A DNA stretch of 38,601 nucleotides from Candidatus Thorarchaeota archaeon (GCA_004524565.1 SDNZ01000009.1:1-38601); one strand, 5' to 3'; shown: positions 7,018-16,008, numbered from the stretch's first letter. Numbers and translations are program-made. The notes: generated from the letters alone by a model not told the origin.

Positions 7018-8106
7018 GTGATTGTCTTGGCTAAGGAGAAGATCGCTTTCATTTCACATCCGAAAGCTAGCTTACATCGGATGCCATTCCCTAAACCTCA
7101 TCTTGAGTCTTTTGAGAATCCTCTTCGTTATCAGATGGCAGAGAGGTATCTAGAACAGAGTGGGATTCTTTCGCAATTAATCAGAGTAAAGGCACCAAAG
7201 GCTACATTGAAAGAGCCCCTACTTGTGCACTCCCCATATCTTGTTGATACTGTGGAATTGATGTCGGAGATAGGAAGTGGACAACTTGGAGAGTCTGCAT
7301 ATGCAAGTCCCGATCTAATCAGAGCTGCATTACTCACTGTTGGTGGAGCAATGAAGGGCGTAGATATGGTCCTAACTGGAGATATCAACCACGCCTTTGT
7401 TTTGATGAGACCTCCTGGACATCATGCGTCAACATCTAATCCTATGGGACTATGTTATTTCAACAATGTAGCCATTGCAGCAAAACATGCTCTTCATGAT
7501 GAAACTATTGAACGAGTATCAATAATTGATTTTGACGATCATCATGGGAATGGAACATCAGAAATCTTCTATACACATCCTGATGTTCAGTATATCTCAT
7601 TTCATGAGTACGATTATGAAAATTTCGGGTTAGGGCATTATGACGAATTGGGATATGGTGAAGGGAAAGGTACAAACATCAATATTCCATTATTAGAAAC
7701 CTCACCAGATATCTCCTATGAATCAGCAATCAATAGAATCATGATTCCTGCGCTCAAATCTTTCAAACCAGACTTGATTTTAGTTTCAGCAGGGTATGAT
7801 GCACATTATTCAGATCCTGTTGGAAATATGGATGTTGATTCAAGAACTTACTGGAGATTTGGTCACGAGATTGGAAAATTAGTCAAATCCGTTGATGCTA
7901 GGGGTTCAGTATGGGTACTGGAAGGAGGGTACAATCCCTTTGCGATTGGACCATCAATTCATGCAAGTCTTGTGGGATTATTAGGTAACCCACAGCCTGT
8001 TTTAGAGGACCAGCTTGAGAGAGAAGTCAATAAATTGATTGTAGAATCAAATAATGAGATAATTGGAAAAGTTCTGGAAACTATCAAGCCATACCTGAAG
8101 AGTTAA
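7018..8106 (+). CDS. Histone-deacetylase-family amidohydrolase (AcuC/acetylpolyamine type)
   Basis: A 362-residue arginase/deacetylase-fold protein with a complete active site: the His pair in RPPGHHAS (His135, His136), zinc ligands Asp173 and His175 in IIDFDDHHGNGT, the later zinc Asp in GYDAHYSDP, and the transition-state Tyr in EGGYNP. Such enzymes remove acetyl groups from lysines, polyamines or small molecules, and the sequence does not separate these. It lies 14 bases after the CCA enzyme and 78 bases before ribosomal S26e, probably co-transcribed with the former. A role in chromatin-protein deacetylation would be an inference. Confidence 0.93.
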   Translation: MIVLAKEKIAFISHPKASLHRMPFPKPHLESFENPLRYQMAERYLEQSGILSQLIRVKAPKATLKEPLLVHSPYLVDTVELMSEIGSGQLGESAYASPDLIRAALLTVGGAMKGVDMVLTGDINHAFVLMRPPGHHASTSNPMGLCYFNNVAIAAKHALHDETIERVSIIDFDDHHGNGTSEIFYTHPDVQYISFHEYDYENFGLGHYDELGYGEGKGTNINIPLLETSPDISYESAINRIMIPALKSFKPDLILVSAGYDAHYSDPVGNMDVDSRTYWRFGHEIGKLVKSVDARGSVWVLEGGYNPFAIGPSIHASLVGLLGNPQPVLEDQLEREVNKLIVESNNEIIGKVLETIKPYLKS

Positions 8107-8128
8107 CAAAAACTTGCGCAACATGAAC

Positions 8129-8138
8129 AACGTTTTAA
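8129..8138 (+). promoter_or_regulatory. Candidate box A promoter of S26e
   Basis: AACGTTTTAA lies about 50 bases upstream of the S26e start. It fits a TATA-like element with a transcription start near 8160 and a short leader carrying the GGTGGA Shine-Dalgarno at 8171-8176. Confidence 0.45.
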
Positions 8139-8184
8139 GGCTACTAGACCAGCGGCTCGTAATCAGTCATGGTGGAACTGAAAA

Positions 8185-8478
8185 TTGGCAAAGAAAAGGA
8201 AATCTGGTGGCCGCAGCAAAGGCGGTCAAGGTAAGAGCAAAACCGTACAATGCACTAGATGTGGAAGAATTGTACCCTCTGACAAAGCTAAGAAATATAC
8301 CAAGAGAGTATCATCTGTTGATCCTCAATTGGCAAGAGAACTCAGACAACAAGGCAGCTACATTCAAACTCGTAGAGTTACCGCATACTACTGTGTGAGT
8401 TGTGCTGTTCACGCTGGTAGAGTACACATCAGACAAGCTTCTGAAAGAAAAACTGTACCAGGTCCTCGTGGTCACTAA
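8185..8478 (+). CDS. rps26e: Small ribosomal subunit protein eS26
   Basis: This 97-residue protein matches archaeal and eukaryotic S26e along its length: the basic Gly-rich N-terminus KKRKSGGRSKGGQGK, the first zinc pair CTRC, PSDKAKK, and YYCVSCAVH with the second zinc pair, ending basic. Eukaryotic S26e lies at the mRNA exit channel of the small subunit. It is absent from many euryarchaea and present in Asgard, TACK and eukaryotes. TTG 8185 is the start, with GGTGGA 8 bases upstream. It is an isolated gene with its own promoter. Confidence 0.95.
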   Translation: MAKKRKSGGRSKGGQGKSKTVQCTRCGRIVPSDKAKKYTKRVSSVDPQLARELRQQGSYIQTRRVTAYYCVSCAVHAGRVHIRQASERKTVPGPRGH

Positions 8479-8544
8479 TTAAAACTCAGCATGTCCGCTC
8501 TTCAGGTCCAAACTAAGAGACCAAACGTTTGATCCCATAACTAG

Positions 8545-9147
8545 ATGGTATGCCAAATGCCACATTCCACCAAATTGAGATTCATCCAGATTCTCCCCAA
8601 CGCTTCGACAGCAGGTGATTTTATTTTAAAGGATCTACCTGGATCTGGAAAACGTATTGACGTACTCTGTAGAGTACTCTCATCTTGTTTTGAGTGGGCA
8701 ACTAATACGTGGAAAAAAGACGAGATTGAAGTGATTGCTGTAATTGGGGATGCTGTGATTCTACGATTTCAGTTACCTGAAGAAGCAGTTCCTTCGGGTG
8801 AGAAAGCTTGGGCTCAAGTTATCAAAGATTCTCTCAAAGGAAACCCGCCGGACTATGTGCATGTATTTGAAGGGAACTTGGAGAAGGTTATCATAGAGTT
8901 CGATAATTCAGCATCATCTAACCTATGGTTGCTTCACGAAGGTGGTGAAAAACTTAATCTGCAAATCGCTGTCAATTCAGGAGGCGATAACAGTTTTATG
9001 CTCGGAGACCATAGAGGCTTCAATTCCCAAACAGAAGAATTAATTTCAAAATATGCCATACAAAAGGTTTCTTTGGGGGACACCAGCTACCTAAGTAGCC
9101 ACTGTGTGGCATATATCATCTCGGAGTTTGAAAGGAAGTATAAATGA
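8545..9147 (+). CDS. trmY: tRNA (pseudouridine-54 N1)-methyltransferase TrmY
   Basis: A 200-residue SPOUT-fold methyltransferase. DFILKDLPGSGKRIDVLCR at the N-terminus and FMLGDHRGF with VSLGDTSYLSSHC at the C-terminus correspond to the TrmY family; the latter two form the knotted S-adenosylmethionine site. TrmY makes m1-pseudouridine at tRNA position 54 in archaea. ATG 8545 or ATG 8557 could be the start; a box-A-like CGTTTGAT at 8526 would favour a leaderless transcript near 8557. A 10-bp palindrome CAAACGTTTG (8522-8531) lies just upstream. Its stop overlaps the PadR start (ATGA). Confidence 0.88.
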   Translation: MVCQMPHSTKLRFIQILPNASTAGDFILKDLPGSGKRIDVLCRVLSSCFEWATNTWKKDEIEVIAVIGDAVILRFQLPEEAVPSGEKAWAQVIKDSLKGNPPDYVHVFEGNLEKVIIEFDNSASSNLWLLHEGGEKLNLQIAVNSGGDNSFMLGDHRGFNSQTEELISKYAIQKVSLGDTSYLSSHCVAYIISEFERKYK

Positions 9148-9491
9148 TGTCAGACGTTGAAGACAATCAACCAAAAGCCATGAACAGACTTGTAAACAAG
9201 CTAACAAAAGAGATGCTCTGGATGTACATTCTCAGACTTCTTCAAGAGCGACCTCATTATGGCTACGAAATCAAGGAGTTGATTCAGAACAAATTTGGAT
9301 TTTCCCCCGCTACAGTTAGTGGCTATGCTATCATTTACAGACTCATCAAAGACGGACTCATCGAAGAACAACGCACAGGTGATTCTCCTAGGAAGTATTA
9401 TGCCATAACGGATAAGGGCAACAACGCAATGATCGAGGCAAAGCAATTCCTCACAAAAACAGTGAGCCTAGTATTTGATAAGACTGAATAA
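9144..9491 (+). CDS. PadR-family winged-helix regulator
   Basis: A 115-residue PadR domain: LLQERPHYGYEIKELI, then the recognition helix SGYAIIYRLIKDGLIEEQR, then the wing SPRKYYAITDKGNNAM. These are the family's typical sequences. It lacks the long C-terminal dimerisation helices of larger PadR proteins. It starts at the ATG overlapping the TrmY stop (another ATG follows 3 bases on), so both are made from one mRNA. Its target is unknown; the link to a constitutive tRNA-modification gene is unusual. Confidence 0.9.
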   Translation: MMSDVEDNQPKAMNRLVNKLTKEMLWMYILRLLQERPHYGYEIKELIQNKFGFSPATVSGYAIIYRLIKDGLIEEQRTGDSPRKYYAITDKGNNAMIEAKQFLTKTVSLVFDKTE

Positions 9492-9499
9492 TTTCGACT

Positions 9500-10414
9500 T
9501 CATCGCGTTTCGATATCAAGTGAAATCTCTGCAGCCCTACGTCTAACTTGAGCTGAATCGAGATGAAAATCAATACCGTTTCCGAGTAATTTGAAACCAG
9601 CTGTAGCTGTTCCGAGTGCAGCACAATCAGAAGCTGCTTGATTATCTAATAATCCATAAGCAAACCCCGCAACAAAAGCAGGTTCAGCTCCACGAACATC
9701 ACACACCTCTATTGTCTGAGAAGGAATAATACTGAATATCTTTCCATCGTAGATTAGACTACCCTGCGAATCTAAGGTGATGATACAATGGTCAGCAATA
9801 GAATCAACGATGATTTCTGCGGCAAGAAATGGATCAGCTTCTCCGGTAATTAGAAAAGCATCATGTTCGTTGGGAATGATATAATCGATAAAAGATCGAG
9901 TCTTGCTCTCTACAAATAATTCTGAAATTATTGTCAGTTTGCGATTCTCATCAACAGTCTTTATCTGAGGATCCATCAAAATCAAGCTGTCAGATGAACT
10001 ACAAATCCATTCTACTAATTCTGTATCAACCTCTTGCAATAATGGACTCAATATTATGATTTTAGATGAAAGGAACTCGTCGGGGATATCACGTATACCA
10101 AGAGCTTTTGGAATCCCAAGAACACTGGTAAAGGCAGGTTCCTCACCGTCATTACATTCGATTTCAAAACCTCCTGTTTCAGGAGATTCGATTATGTAGT
10201 ATTCAGGAATACCAAGATTTTCATAATCAGTAATGAGCTGAGATGAAAATTCAGTACTAATTGACCCAATAATGACCATGTTTTCGATAGCTAATTTGGT
10301 CGCAGTAACAGCGGTAGTAACAGCAGGACCAGATAGATTTCGTCCGGGAATCTCAATGGAGTTGCGTGTTATCCTATCATAAGAGGGACAACCAATTACC
10401 GCTATATCATACAT
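9500..10414 (-). CDS. PfkB/ribokinase-fold protein with altered catalytic motif
   Basis: A 304-residue PfkB-family protein, from DIAVIGCPSYDRI through NEHDAFLITGE to an ATP-site region. The family's second signature, normally DTxGAGDAF with the catalytic Asp, reads DVRGAEPAFVAGF: the Gly-Asp pair is Glu-Pro. I checked the codons (GGA GCT GAA CCT GCT TTT). The protein is therefore probably not an ordinary kinase; it may bind ligand only or use a different base. ATG 10414 is preferred because GGGTG lies 9 bases upstream; it overlaps the end of the CDP-alcohol transferase by 8 bases, so the two are coupled. An inositol-phosphate connection is an inference from that neighbour. Confidence 0.85.
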   Translation of the reverse strand: MYDIAVIGCPSYDRITRNSIEIPGRNLSGPAVTTAVTATKLAIENMVIIGSISTEFSSQLITDYENLGIPEYYIIESPETGGFEIECNDGEEPAFTSVLGIPKALGIRDIPDEFLSSKIIILSPLLQEVDTELVEWICSSSDSLILMDPQIKTVDENRKLTIISELFVESKTRSFIDYIIPNEHDAFLITGEADPFLAAEIIVDSIADHCIITLDSQGSLIYDGKIFSIIPSQTIEVCDVRGAEPAFVAGFAYGLLDNQAASDCAALGTATAGFKLLGNGIDFHLDSAQVRRRAAEISLDIETR

Positions 10415-11138
10415 CCGTTTTAACACCCTGTTCTGATGCTAAAATGATTTTTCGCGCATACAGGAGTCTCTGAGCAACTGTGATATGTGAAAGAACTCCA
10501 ACTATAACAATACAAAGAGTCAGTATGTTTGTGATGTCCAGTGTTACAAAGAACTCCCAGAGAAATGGAACATAAGAGAGTGCGTCCCTCCAGATGTTAG
10601 TTGCAGGTAGAGCAAGAAGAAGAATTCCCGCAATCTGCAAAAGCAGTTTCTCCTGACGTTCAGCTATTCCAACGGTGCAACTCTTCATTCCACCAACAGA
10701 CTCTGCTTTTGCCCGAGTGAAACTTGCCATAATCATACCGAATAATGTGAAGAAACCCCAGAACCAGGGAATGAAACTACTACTTCCCACTGATTCAGGC
10801 CACCAAGTTATTGCTACTGCACCAACTGGGCCCATCATTAGACCTAGCATGAATAGATATTCTGCATATCTATCAAGAGTGTGATCGAAAGTAGCACCAA
10901 ACTTTGAAGATAGCCCTGCTGCACGAGCAACAGCACCGTCAAACATATCCAGTACAACAGTGAAGATCAAGAACGCCAATCCCAATAGGAGGTCTCCTGC
11001 GTAGAATATCCAAGCTGTGATCAGAGCAACAAAAACTGTCAACATCGTGATCATATTGGGTGTGATTCCAGTTTTTGCTATTGCCGCTCCAACCGGCATC
11101 ATTACACGTTGGTATCTCTCTCGAAGGCTTCCTAGCAT
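10407..11138 (-). CDS. CDP-alcohol phosphatidyltransferase, probably archaetidylinositol-phosphate synthase
   Basis: A 243-residue membrane enzyme with the exact family motif Dx2DGx2ARx8Gx3Dx3D: Asp64, Asp67-Gly68, Ala71-Arg72, Gly81, Asp85, Asp89. The aspartates hold the metal ions for transfer of a phosphatidyl group from CDP-lipid. About six hydrophobic segments follow the family's topology. In archaea the common form joins CDP-archaeol to myo-inositol-1-phosphate; that substrate is inferred, and other head groups remain possible. The arginine-rich N-terminus precedes the first helix. GGAG lies about 10 bases upstream of ATG 11138. It is the first gene of an overlapping pair with the PfkB-like protein. 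Confidence 0.9.
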   Translation of the reverse strand: MLGSLRERYQRVMMPVGAAIAKTGITPNMITMLTVFVALITAWIFYAGDLLLGLAFLIFTVVLDMFDGAVARAAGLSSKFGATFDHTLDRYAEYLFMLGLMMGPVGAVAITWWPESVGSSSFIPWFWGFFTLFGMIMASFTRAKAESVGGMKSCTVGIAERQEKLLLQIAGILLLALPATNIWRDALSYVPFLWEFFVTLDITNILTLCIVIVGVLSHITVAQRLLYARKIILASEQGVKTDV

Positions 11139-11206
11139 GGGTTCAGAACTCCAGACCTATGGATTGGCGTCGCCGAAAGTTGATGCGCTAATAAACGTGT
11201 TGAGGC

Positions 11207-11225
11207 CATTTTTTATTAAAAAATG
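11207..11225. terminator. A/T hairpin at the end of the LysRS gene
   Basis: CATTTTTT (11207-11214) and AAAAAATG (11218-11225) are perfect 8-bp arms around a 3-base loop, 5 bases past the LysRS stop. On the minus strand it gives the T-rich stretch that archaeal RNA polymerase terminates at. A box-A-like TTTATTA (about 11190-11197) for the next gene lies just beyond. Confidence 0.55.
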
Positions 11226-11229
11226 AATT

Positions 11230-12897
11230 CTAGAGTACACTCTTAATTCGCTCAAGAACCCAATCAATCCCTAACATACTGAGGAACGGACCAAGTCGCG
11301 GACCAGATTTTCTAGAAATCAGAATCATGTATAGTACTTGGAATGCACGTTTAGGTTTGACATGCACATCTCTTGCAGTATTGAAGATAGCAGCTTGGAT
11401 GTCATCCTCTTCTAATGAATCAACTCCCAGAGTTTCCACTAGACTCGCCAAGAAACTCTTATCAGCTTCAGTGAGCGTTGCTATAATTTCTGTGGGTACA
11501 TTATCAGGAACTTCAACCTTTTCTTGGTCGCTTCCAAATTCCTTTACCCAAGCTAGTGCTCTGGATAGCCTTGTAGGTATCAATGCCTTGGTATCTGGAG
11601 ATATTTCAGTCAGGTTGTGTTGTTTCTTCAGGACATTATAACATCGTTCCAGAATCGTTTCCTCACTAAGTATCCCTTTAAGCTGTGACGTCACTGTAGC
11701 AAATTTAAACGAGAGTTTTGGAATGTATTCATCACTCACAGGGTGAACTTCAGTATTAGGGTAAAGTACTCGTGCAAAATCTTGTTTCTCACTATCTGCG
11801 TCATCGAGTCCATAGTAGGTTCTTTCGAAAGTTTCGTAGATATCAACCAAATCTGGAATAAGGTCAGTTTGGATGTTATTTGCCTTTTCGAGATCTGTTC
11901 TAAGAACCATGTATCTGAATAGCTCAGGAGGTGCGATATTCAACCAAGATCGTGGTGTAAAGACATTGCCTTTCGATGTACCCATATCACGACCAGCAAG
12001 ACGCACCCATTCAAAGGGAACCTTAACAGGTCCAGACCAACCAAAGACTCGTCTAGACATCTCTAAACCAGTATCGTATGAACCACCTTTTACTGCATGG
12101 TCTTTACCAGCTGGCTCACATGTAGTTTGCATTACATACCATTTAGCAGGCCAGTCTACTCTCCACGATAGTTTCATTCTCAGTTTATCGAACTTAGCTG
12201 TTTCAGAATGTCCACAGTGTGCACATTCGTAGGAAACCTCATCATCTTCTGGACTATATGCTGTAACTCGATTCGGTACTATCGAACCCTTGCCACCAGA
12301 TTGAATCCGCCCGCAAACTGGACAAATGACTGAGGCAGGGTACCACGTCTTCATCGATTCGATATATTCTGTCTTCTGTTTTTCATCAAAGTCACGGGCA
12401 ACGTATTCAATCAGAATCGCCCTGATAGTTTCAGTATTCGCAAGGCAGGTACGAACAGCATCAAGCATCTTTTTTGTTTTGTAGAGTTGTGATTGCAAAA
12501 CAACCTCAGGATCTACACCAAATTCTGGAAATGATTCAACAAGCTCATTGGTCCAGTGAGTGCCTAAGCTCTCACAACATCCATATGGATCAGGAGCATC
12601 TGAATATGGAACTCCCATATATTCATCGGGAGAGAGAGTTAGACTCGGGGGGAATGATCTGATTGGATCATAATCATCTGAAATAAACACAGTTTTTGCT
12701 TGTTTTCCAAGTGCCTGAAGTTCTCGCTTAATGACGTCTGCGATGATGACTTCTTTCATAAATCCGATATGAACACTACCACTCATACTCTTACCAGTTA
12801 CAATGAGATATTGTTCTGGGTTGCGTTCTAATACTCTGTCAACTAAATCTCGAATCCAATGAATTGAGAATTCTTCTTGAGGTTCTTCAGACGTCAT
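11230..12897 (-). CDS. lysK: Lysyl-tRNA synthetase, class I
   Basis: Charges tRNA-Lys. The class I catalytic signatures are present: HIGF (43-46) in GSVHIGF for HIGH, and GTSKGN for KMSKS. A zinc ribbon (CPVC near 195, CAHC near 230) sits between them, and a helical anticodon-binding half follows. The 555 residues fit archaeal class I LysRS, distinct from the class II enzyme of most bacteria and eukaryotes. ATG 12897 is chosen over an upstream GTG because GAGGA lies 7 bases before it. It is transcribed alone, ending at the A/T hairpin. Confidence 0.96.
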   Translation of the reverse strand: MTSEEPQEEFSIHWIRDLVDRVLERNPEQYLIVTGKSMSGSVHIGFMKEVIIADVIKRELQALGKQAKTVFISDDYDPIRSFPPSLTLSPDEYMGVPYSDAPDPYGCCESLGTHWTNELVESFPEFGVDPEVVLQSQLYKTKKMLDAVRTCLANTETIRAILIEYVARDFDEKQKTEYIESMKTWYPASVICPVCGRIQSGGKGSIVPNRVTAYSPEDDEVSYECAHCGHSETAKFDKLRMKLSWRVDWPAKWYVMQTTCEPAGKDHAVKGGSYDTGLEMSRRVFGWSGPVKVPFEWVRLAGRDMGTSKGNVFTPRSWLNIAPPELFRYMVLRTDLEKANNIQTDLIPDLVDIYETFERTYYGLDDADSEKQDFARVLYPNTEVHPVSDEYIPKLSFKFATVTSQLKGILSEETILERCYNVLKKQHNLTEISPDTKALIPTRLSRALAWVKEFGSDQEKVEVPDNVPTEIIATLTEADKSFLASLVETLGVDSLEEDDIQAAIFNTARDVHVKPKRAFQVLYMILISRKSGPRLGPFLSMLGIDWVLERIKSVL

Positions 12898-13009
12898 TAT
12901 ACATTCCTCAAGCACAGCGAGGGGTGATGTCTAAAGAATATTACTCAAGGCAGGTAAGAAGATAGAAACTAAGTAAGGTCATATCACATTACAGCTTCTT
13001 CTCAGCCAT

Positions 13010-13300
13010 ATGAACGATGAATCTTTGCACAGTCGGATTGATCAGAAGATCCGTCTTAAGGGAAGAGCTGAAAATGCAAAGGGAGGTGCAGTAGTCGTCT
13101 TAGAGCACCAGGAAATAATCTATGTACGAAACCTCTCTTCATGGGATGATGACGTCACTGGGAAGCAAATTTCTATCAGGGGAACAGTCCGATTAGAAAA
13201 ATACATACCGGATCCTTATGTATCTGAAGATGGTGCTATAAGCCAGGGAGCCATTGGTTCTCAGTACGTACTAGACGATGCTCAATGGCATTTAGCATAA
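13010..13300 (+). CDS. Small OB-fold-like conserved protein
   Basis: A 96-residue protein rich in beta strands. The segments IRLKGRAENAKGGAVVVLE, ISIRGTVRLEKYIPDP and the end EDGAISQGAIGSQYVLDDA make up a pattern I know from small uncharacterised bacterial and archaeal proteins that look like OB folds. Function unknown. The ATG has no clear Shine-Dalgarno and may be leaderless. It lies divergent from LysRS and convergent with the ABC permease. Confidence 0.7.
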   Translation: MNDESLHSRIDQKIRLKGRAENAKGGAVVVLEHQEIIYVRNLSSWDDDVTGKQISIRGTVRLEKYIPDPYVSEDGAISQGAIGSQYVLDDAQWHLA

Positions 13301-13327
13301 GCTTCTTCAGATATTCAGTAATAATGC

Positions 13328-15178
13328 CTAAGATGAGAATTCTGAAACCCTAAGGTCATTTCGTGTCATGAAAAATACATAGACTGGAATTGAAGCCAAT
13401 AGTATCACAGCAAGTATTGAGATGAAGATAGTCACTATCGAAGCGGGAAGATATGCTAATGTAGGAACAGCAGCTTCAGGTATAAGGGTATAGATACTCA
13501 GAAGCGCAGCTACAAGTAGTGCAGGGATCCCTGATTTCACACCCATTTCCAATCCCTCTGCAATCATCACTTTTGCAATGAATGAGGGTTTTGCTCCAAT
13601 CGAACGCATGATGACATAGTCTCTAAGTCGTCCAAATACTGAAACCAAGAGATAATTCATGAGACCAAGAAAAGCGCTAACCAGAGCCATTAATGCAAGT
13701 GGATTCAATAGAATCCAAATAGCATGGATAGATTCAATGTTTTCATCTAAGGCAATTTGTTGCCTAAAGATGCTAAATCCATAGCTCTGCGCGAGAGTTT
13801 CAATCTGGGAAATTACAGATTCATCGTAGTAATCAAGCTGAACCAGAGCTAGATTGGTTCCATCCACACCAACTGCACTCTGCAGAACGGATTGATCCAT
13901 AAATGCCAACATTCCACCATTCAGGGTATCGAATGCACGTGCGCTAACAGAAAGTGAGCGTCCTCTAAAACCCAATGATTGCACTAGAGGATCTACAAAC
14001 ATCTCATTAGCTAACGTTCCCCCTATCCATACCTCGGTGATATTTGGTCTTGAACCTTCGAAATACCAATCAGATATCGTAGAAGTCCAATCAACACCTA
14101 CAAGAAGTGCATTATCTTCACGACCTTCTCCGATTCGTGTATAATCCTCTATCAATGGATTCCAGACAATCCCATCTCCTTCTTGTACATCCGAAAATAC
14201 AACAAGACGAGACTCGATATTAACAACCCCAAGTACATCATCAATTTCATTCAAAAGAGATGCGTTGATCAAATCCGAAGATTCGAGAAAATCAAACGCA
14301 TCATTGAGAGGAGACCCATAAGGAGAGTATGCATCATAATATTGATCTAAAAGTGCAGGGTTCCCTACCGCGATGACATTAGTTCCCATTGATCGCATCA
14401 AATAGGAACGTGATGTTGTTTCTACGACACCACCACCCATCCAAAGGAGAGATGCAATAGTAAAGCTAAGAAACAGTGATAATATTGTTCTGCGAGTTCC
14501 GCGAATTCTTCGACCGGTCCCTTTTGCTGCAATACGGAAAGCTAATCCAAAAGTATCTAGAAAACCGGATTTAGTAACCTTAGAACCAACATCGGGGTTT
14601 AGAGCTAAAGAGGGGGATTCTTGAACAGTGTCGTAGATGGGTTTCTGTGATGAGTAGTATCCAGTAAATATGTAAATTACAGCAAGCAATCCGATTTGAA
14701 GAAATGGAAAGTCCATCGTAAATTGAACATTTGTAAGGTAAGAAGATAGCCAAACCATTCCAATCAAATAGAATACAGTTCCAAAGGTCAACCCAAGAAT
14801 GACACTCGCAAGGAGTAGAATAACGGATTGAGCCATGAAAAAGTCAAAGATGGTATCTAAGGTTGTTCCTACTGCTTTCATCAGTCCAATATCACGACGC
14901 CGTGTAACCATCTCCAAGGATACAGTAGAGGAAACTACAACAGCACCGAGTACAAAGACTAGCAATAGGACAAACCATACAAAGGTTGAGAAGAACATCC
15001 CCATGGAAGATGCAAGTGTTCCTGAAATCGAATATACTGAAACATCCAGAAGCACATTTCCAAATAGGAAAATGAAGGTTGTAGAAGCTATTACGCTGGT
15101 CAAAGAGATTAGTACAAGCGTTGATCTGAATGGACGACGCTTGAGATCCTTCGAAGCGTAGTTCTCTAATTCAGACAT
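13328..15178 (-). CDS. MacB/LolC-type ABC permease with two FtsX units
   Basis: A 616-residue membrane protein. An N-terminal anchor (about 20-42) and first FtsX unit (about 55-175, with TRRRDIGLMKAVGTTLDTIF as the coupling segment) are followed by a further anchor (about 228-247). A large extracellular domain (about 250-490) follows, then a second FtsX unit (490-610) with RLRDYVIMRSIGAKPSFIAK. This is the full architecture of exporters of the MacB/LolCE class. It overlaps the ATPase gene by 8 bases and forms a pair with it. The cargo (lipid, peptide or lipoprotein) is not evident. Confidence 0.9.
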   Translation of the reverse strand: MSELENYASKDLKRRPFRSTLVLISLTSVIASTTFIFLFGNVLLDVSVYSISGTLASSMGMFFSTFVWFVLLLVFVLGAVVVSSTVSLEMVTRRRDIGLMKAVGTTLDTIFDFFMAQSVILLLASVILGLTFGTVFYLIGMVWLSSYLTNVQFTMDFPFLQIGLLAVIYIFTGYYSSQKPIYDTVQESPSLALNPDVGSKVTKSGFLDTFGLAFRIAAKGTGRRIRGTRRTILSLFLSFTIASLLWMGGGVVETTSRSYLMRSMGTNVIAVGNPALLDQYYDAYSPYGSPLNDAFDFLESSDLINASLLNEIDDVLGVVNIESRLVVFSDVQEGDGIVWNPLIEDYTRIGEGREDNALLVGVDWTSTISDWYFEGSRPNITEVWIGGTLANEMFVDPLVQSLGFRGRSLSVSARAFDTLNGGMLAFMDQSVLQSAVGVDGTNLALVQLDYYDESVISQIETLAQSYGFSIFRQQIALDENIESIHAIWILLNPLALMALVSAFLGLMNYLLVSVFGRLRDYVIMRSIGAKPSFIAKVMIAEGLEMGVKSGIPALLVAALLSIYTLIPEAAVPTLAYLPASIVTIFISILAVILLASIPVYVFFMTRNDLRVSEFSS

Positions 15179-15923
15179 TTTCAGTTAACACTCCTTCATT
15201 CATCGTGAACCGACGAATACCAGACTGTTTGATGATTCCCTCGTCATGAGTCATCACAATGACCGCCTTTCCCATTTCGTTCAGCTCAATTAGAAGGTCA
15301 CGAACCATCTGACCACTATCTCCATCGAGATTTGCAGTAGGTTCATCTGCAAGTATGATGGGAGGGTCATTGGCCATTGCTCTGGCAATTGCGACTCTTT
15401 GTTGTTCGCCTGAGCTGAGCTGCCATGGAAGGTGATCCGCGCGATGGTCCATTTTTACTCGTTCGAGTAACATAATTGCTTCATCATGAAGCTTGGAATG
15501 ACTCTTATCTGAAAGTTGCATGGGAAACATTACATTCTCCACTGCAGTCAAGGTGGAAACTAAATTGTAACTTTGGAAAATGAAACCTGTGTTGCTCAAT
15601 CTGAAAGAGGATCTGAATGCTTCATCATAATCATTGATTGGAACATCCATTACATAGACTCGACCAGAAGAACTCAAATCAATGGCTCCAATAATGTTGA
15701 GAAGAGTAGTCTTTCCTGAGCCAGAATGGCCTGCAATGACAATAAAATCACCCAATTTGACTTCCAAGCTAACGTTACGCAAAGCCTCGATATCCATTCT
15801 TCCAGCTTTATAGGACCTAGAAACATCGTTTAATTTCACTGCAAATTTAGTTTCAGCAAAATCCTCGACATCAATATCATCGCGAGTATAGTCTACAGCG
15901 TCTAAGTATTCATCATCAGCCAT
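15171..15923 (-). CDS. ABC transporter ATP-binding protein of the MacB/LolD class
   Basis: A 250-residue ATPase: Walker A GHSGSGKTT, Q-loop FIFQSYN, signature LSSGEQQ, Walker B IILADEP with TANLD, switch His in MTHDEG. It carries an acidic extension of about 28 residues (DEYLDAVDYTRDDIDVEDF) before the ATPase domain that ordinary LolD proteins lack. It is coupled to the downstream permease by overlap. A 116-base region with two dyads separates it from the upstream winged-helix regulator. Confidence 0.94.
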   Translation of the reverse strand: MADDEYLDAVDYTRDDIDVEDFAETKFAVKLNDVSRSYKAGRMDIEALRNVSLEVKLGDFIVIAGHSGSGKTTLLNIIGAIDLSSSGRVYVMDVPINDYDEAFRSSFRLSNTGFIFQSYNLVSTLTAVENVMFPMQLSDKSHSKLHDEAIMLLERVKMDHRADHLPWQLSSGEQQRVAIARAMANDPPIILADEPTANLDGDSGQMVRDLLIELNEMGKAVIVMTHDEGIIKQSGIRRFTMNEGVLTENV

Positions 15924-15973
15924 TCGATTTCACCCATGAATAAGATTGGGACTTACGTGAATAAGTCTTTGAG

Positions 15974-16008
15974 GACCTCTACCCATCATGAAGATAAGGA
16001 TAGAGGTC
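15974..16008. promoter_or_regulatory. 8-bp inverted repeat upstream of the ABC operon
   Basis: GACCTCTA (15974-15981) and TAGAGGTC (16001-16008) are exact reverse complements with a 19-base spacer, 50-85 bases before the ATPase start. It could be a paired operator or a hairpin at the end of the regulator transcript. Confidence 0.4.

Noticed and set aside
8114-8398. 94-codon open frame ahead of and over S26e
   Set aside because: It is a different frame over a clear S26e gene and shows no family pattern.
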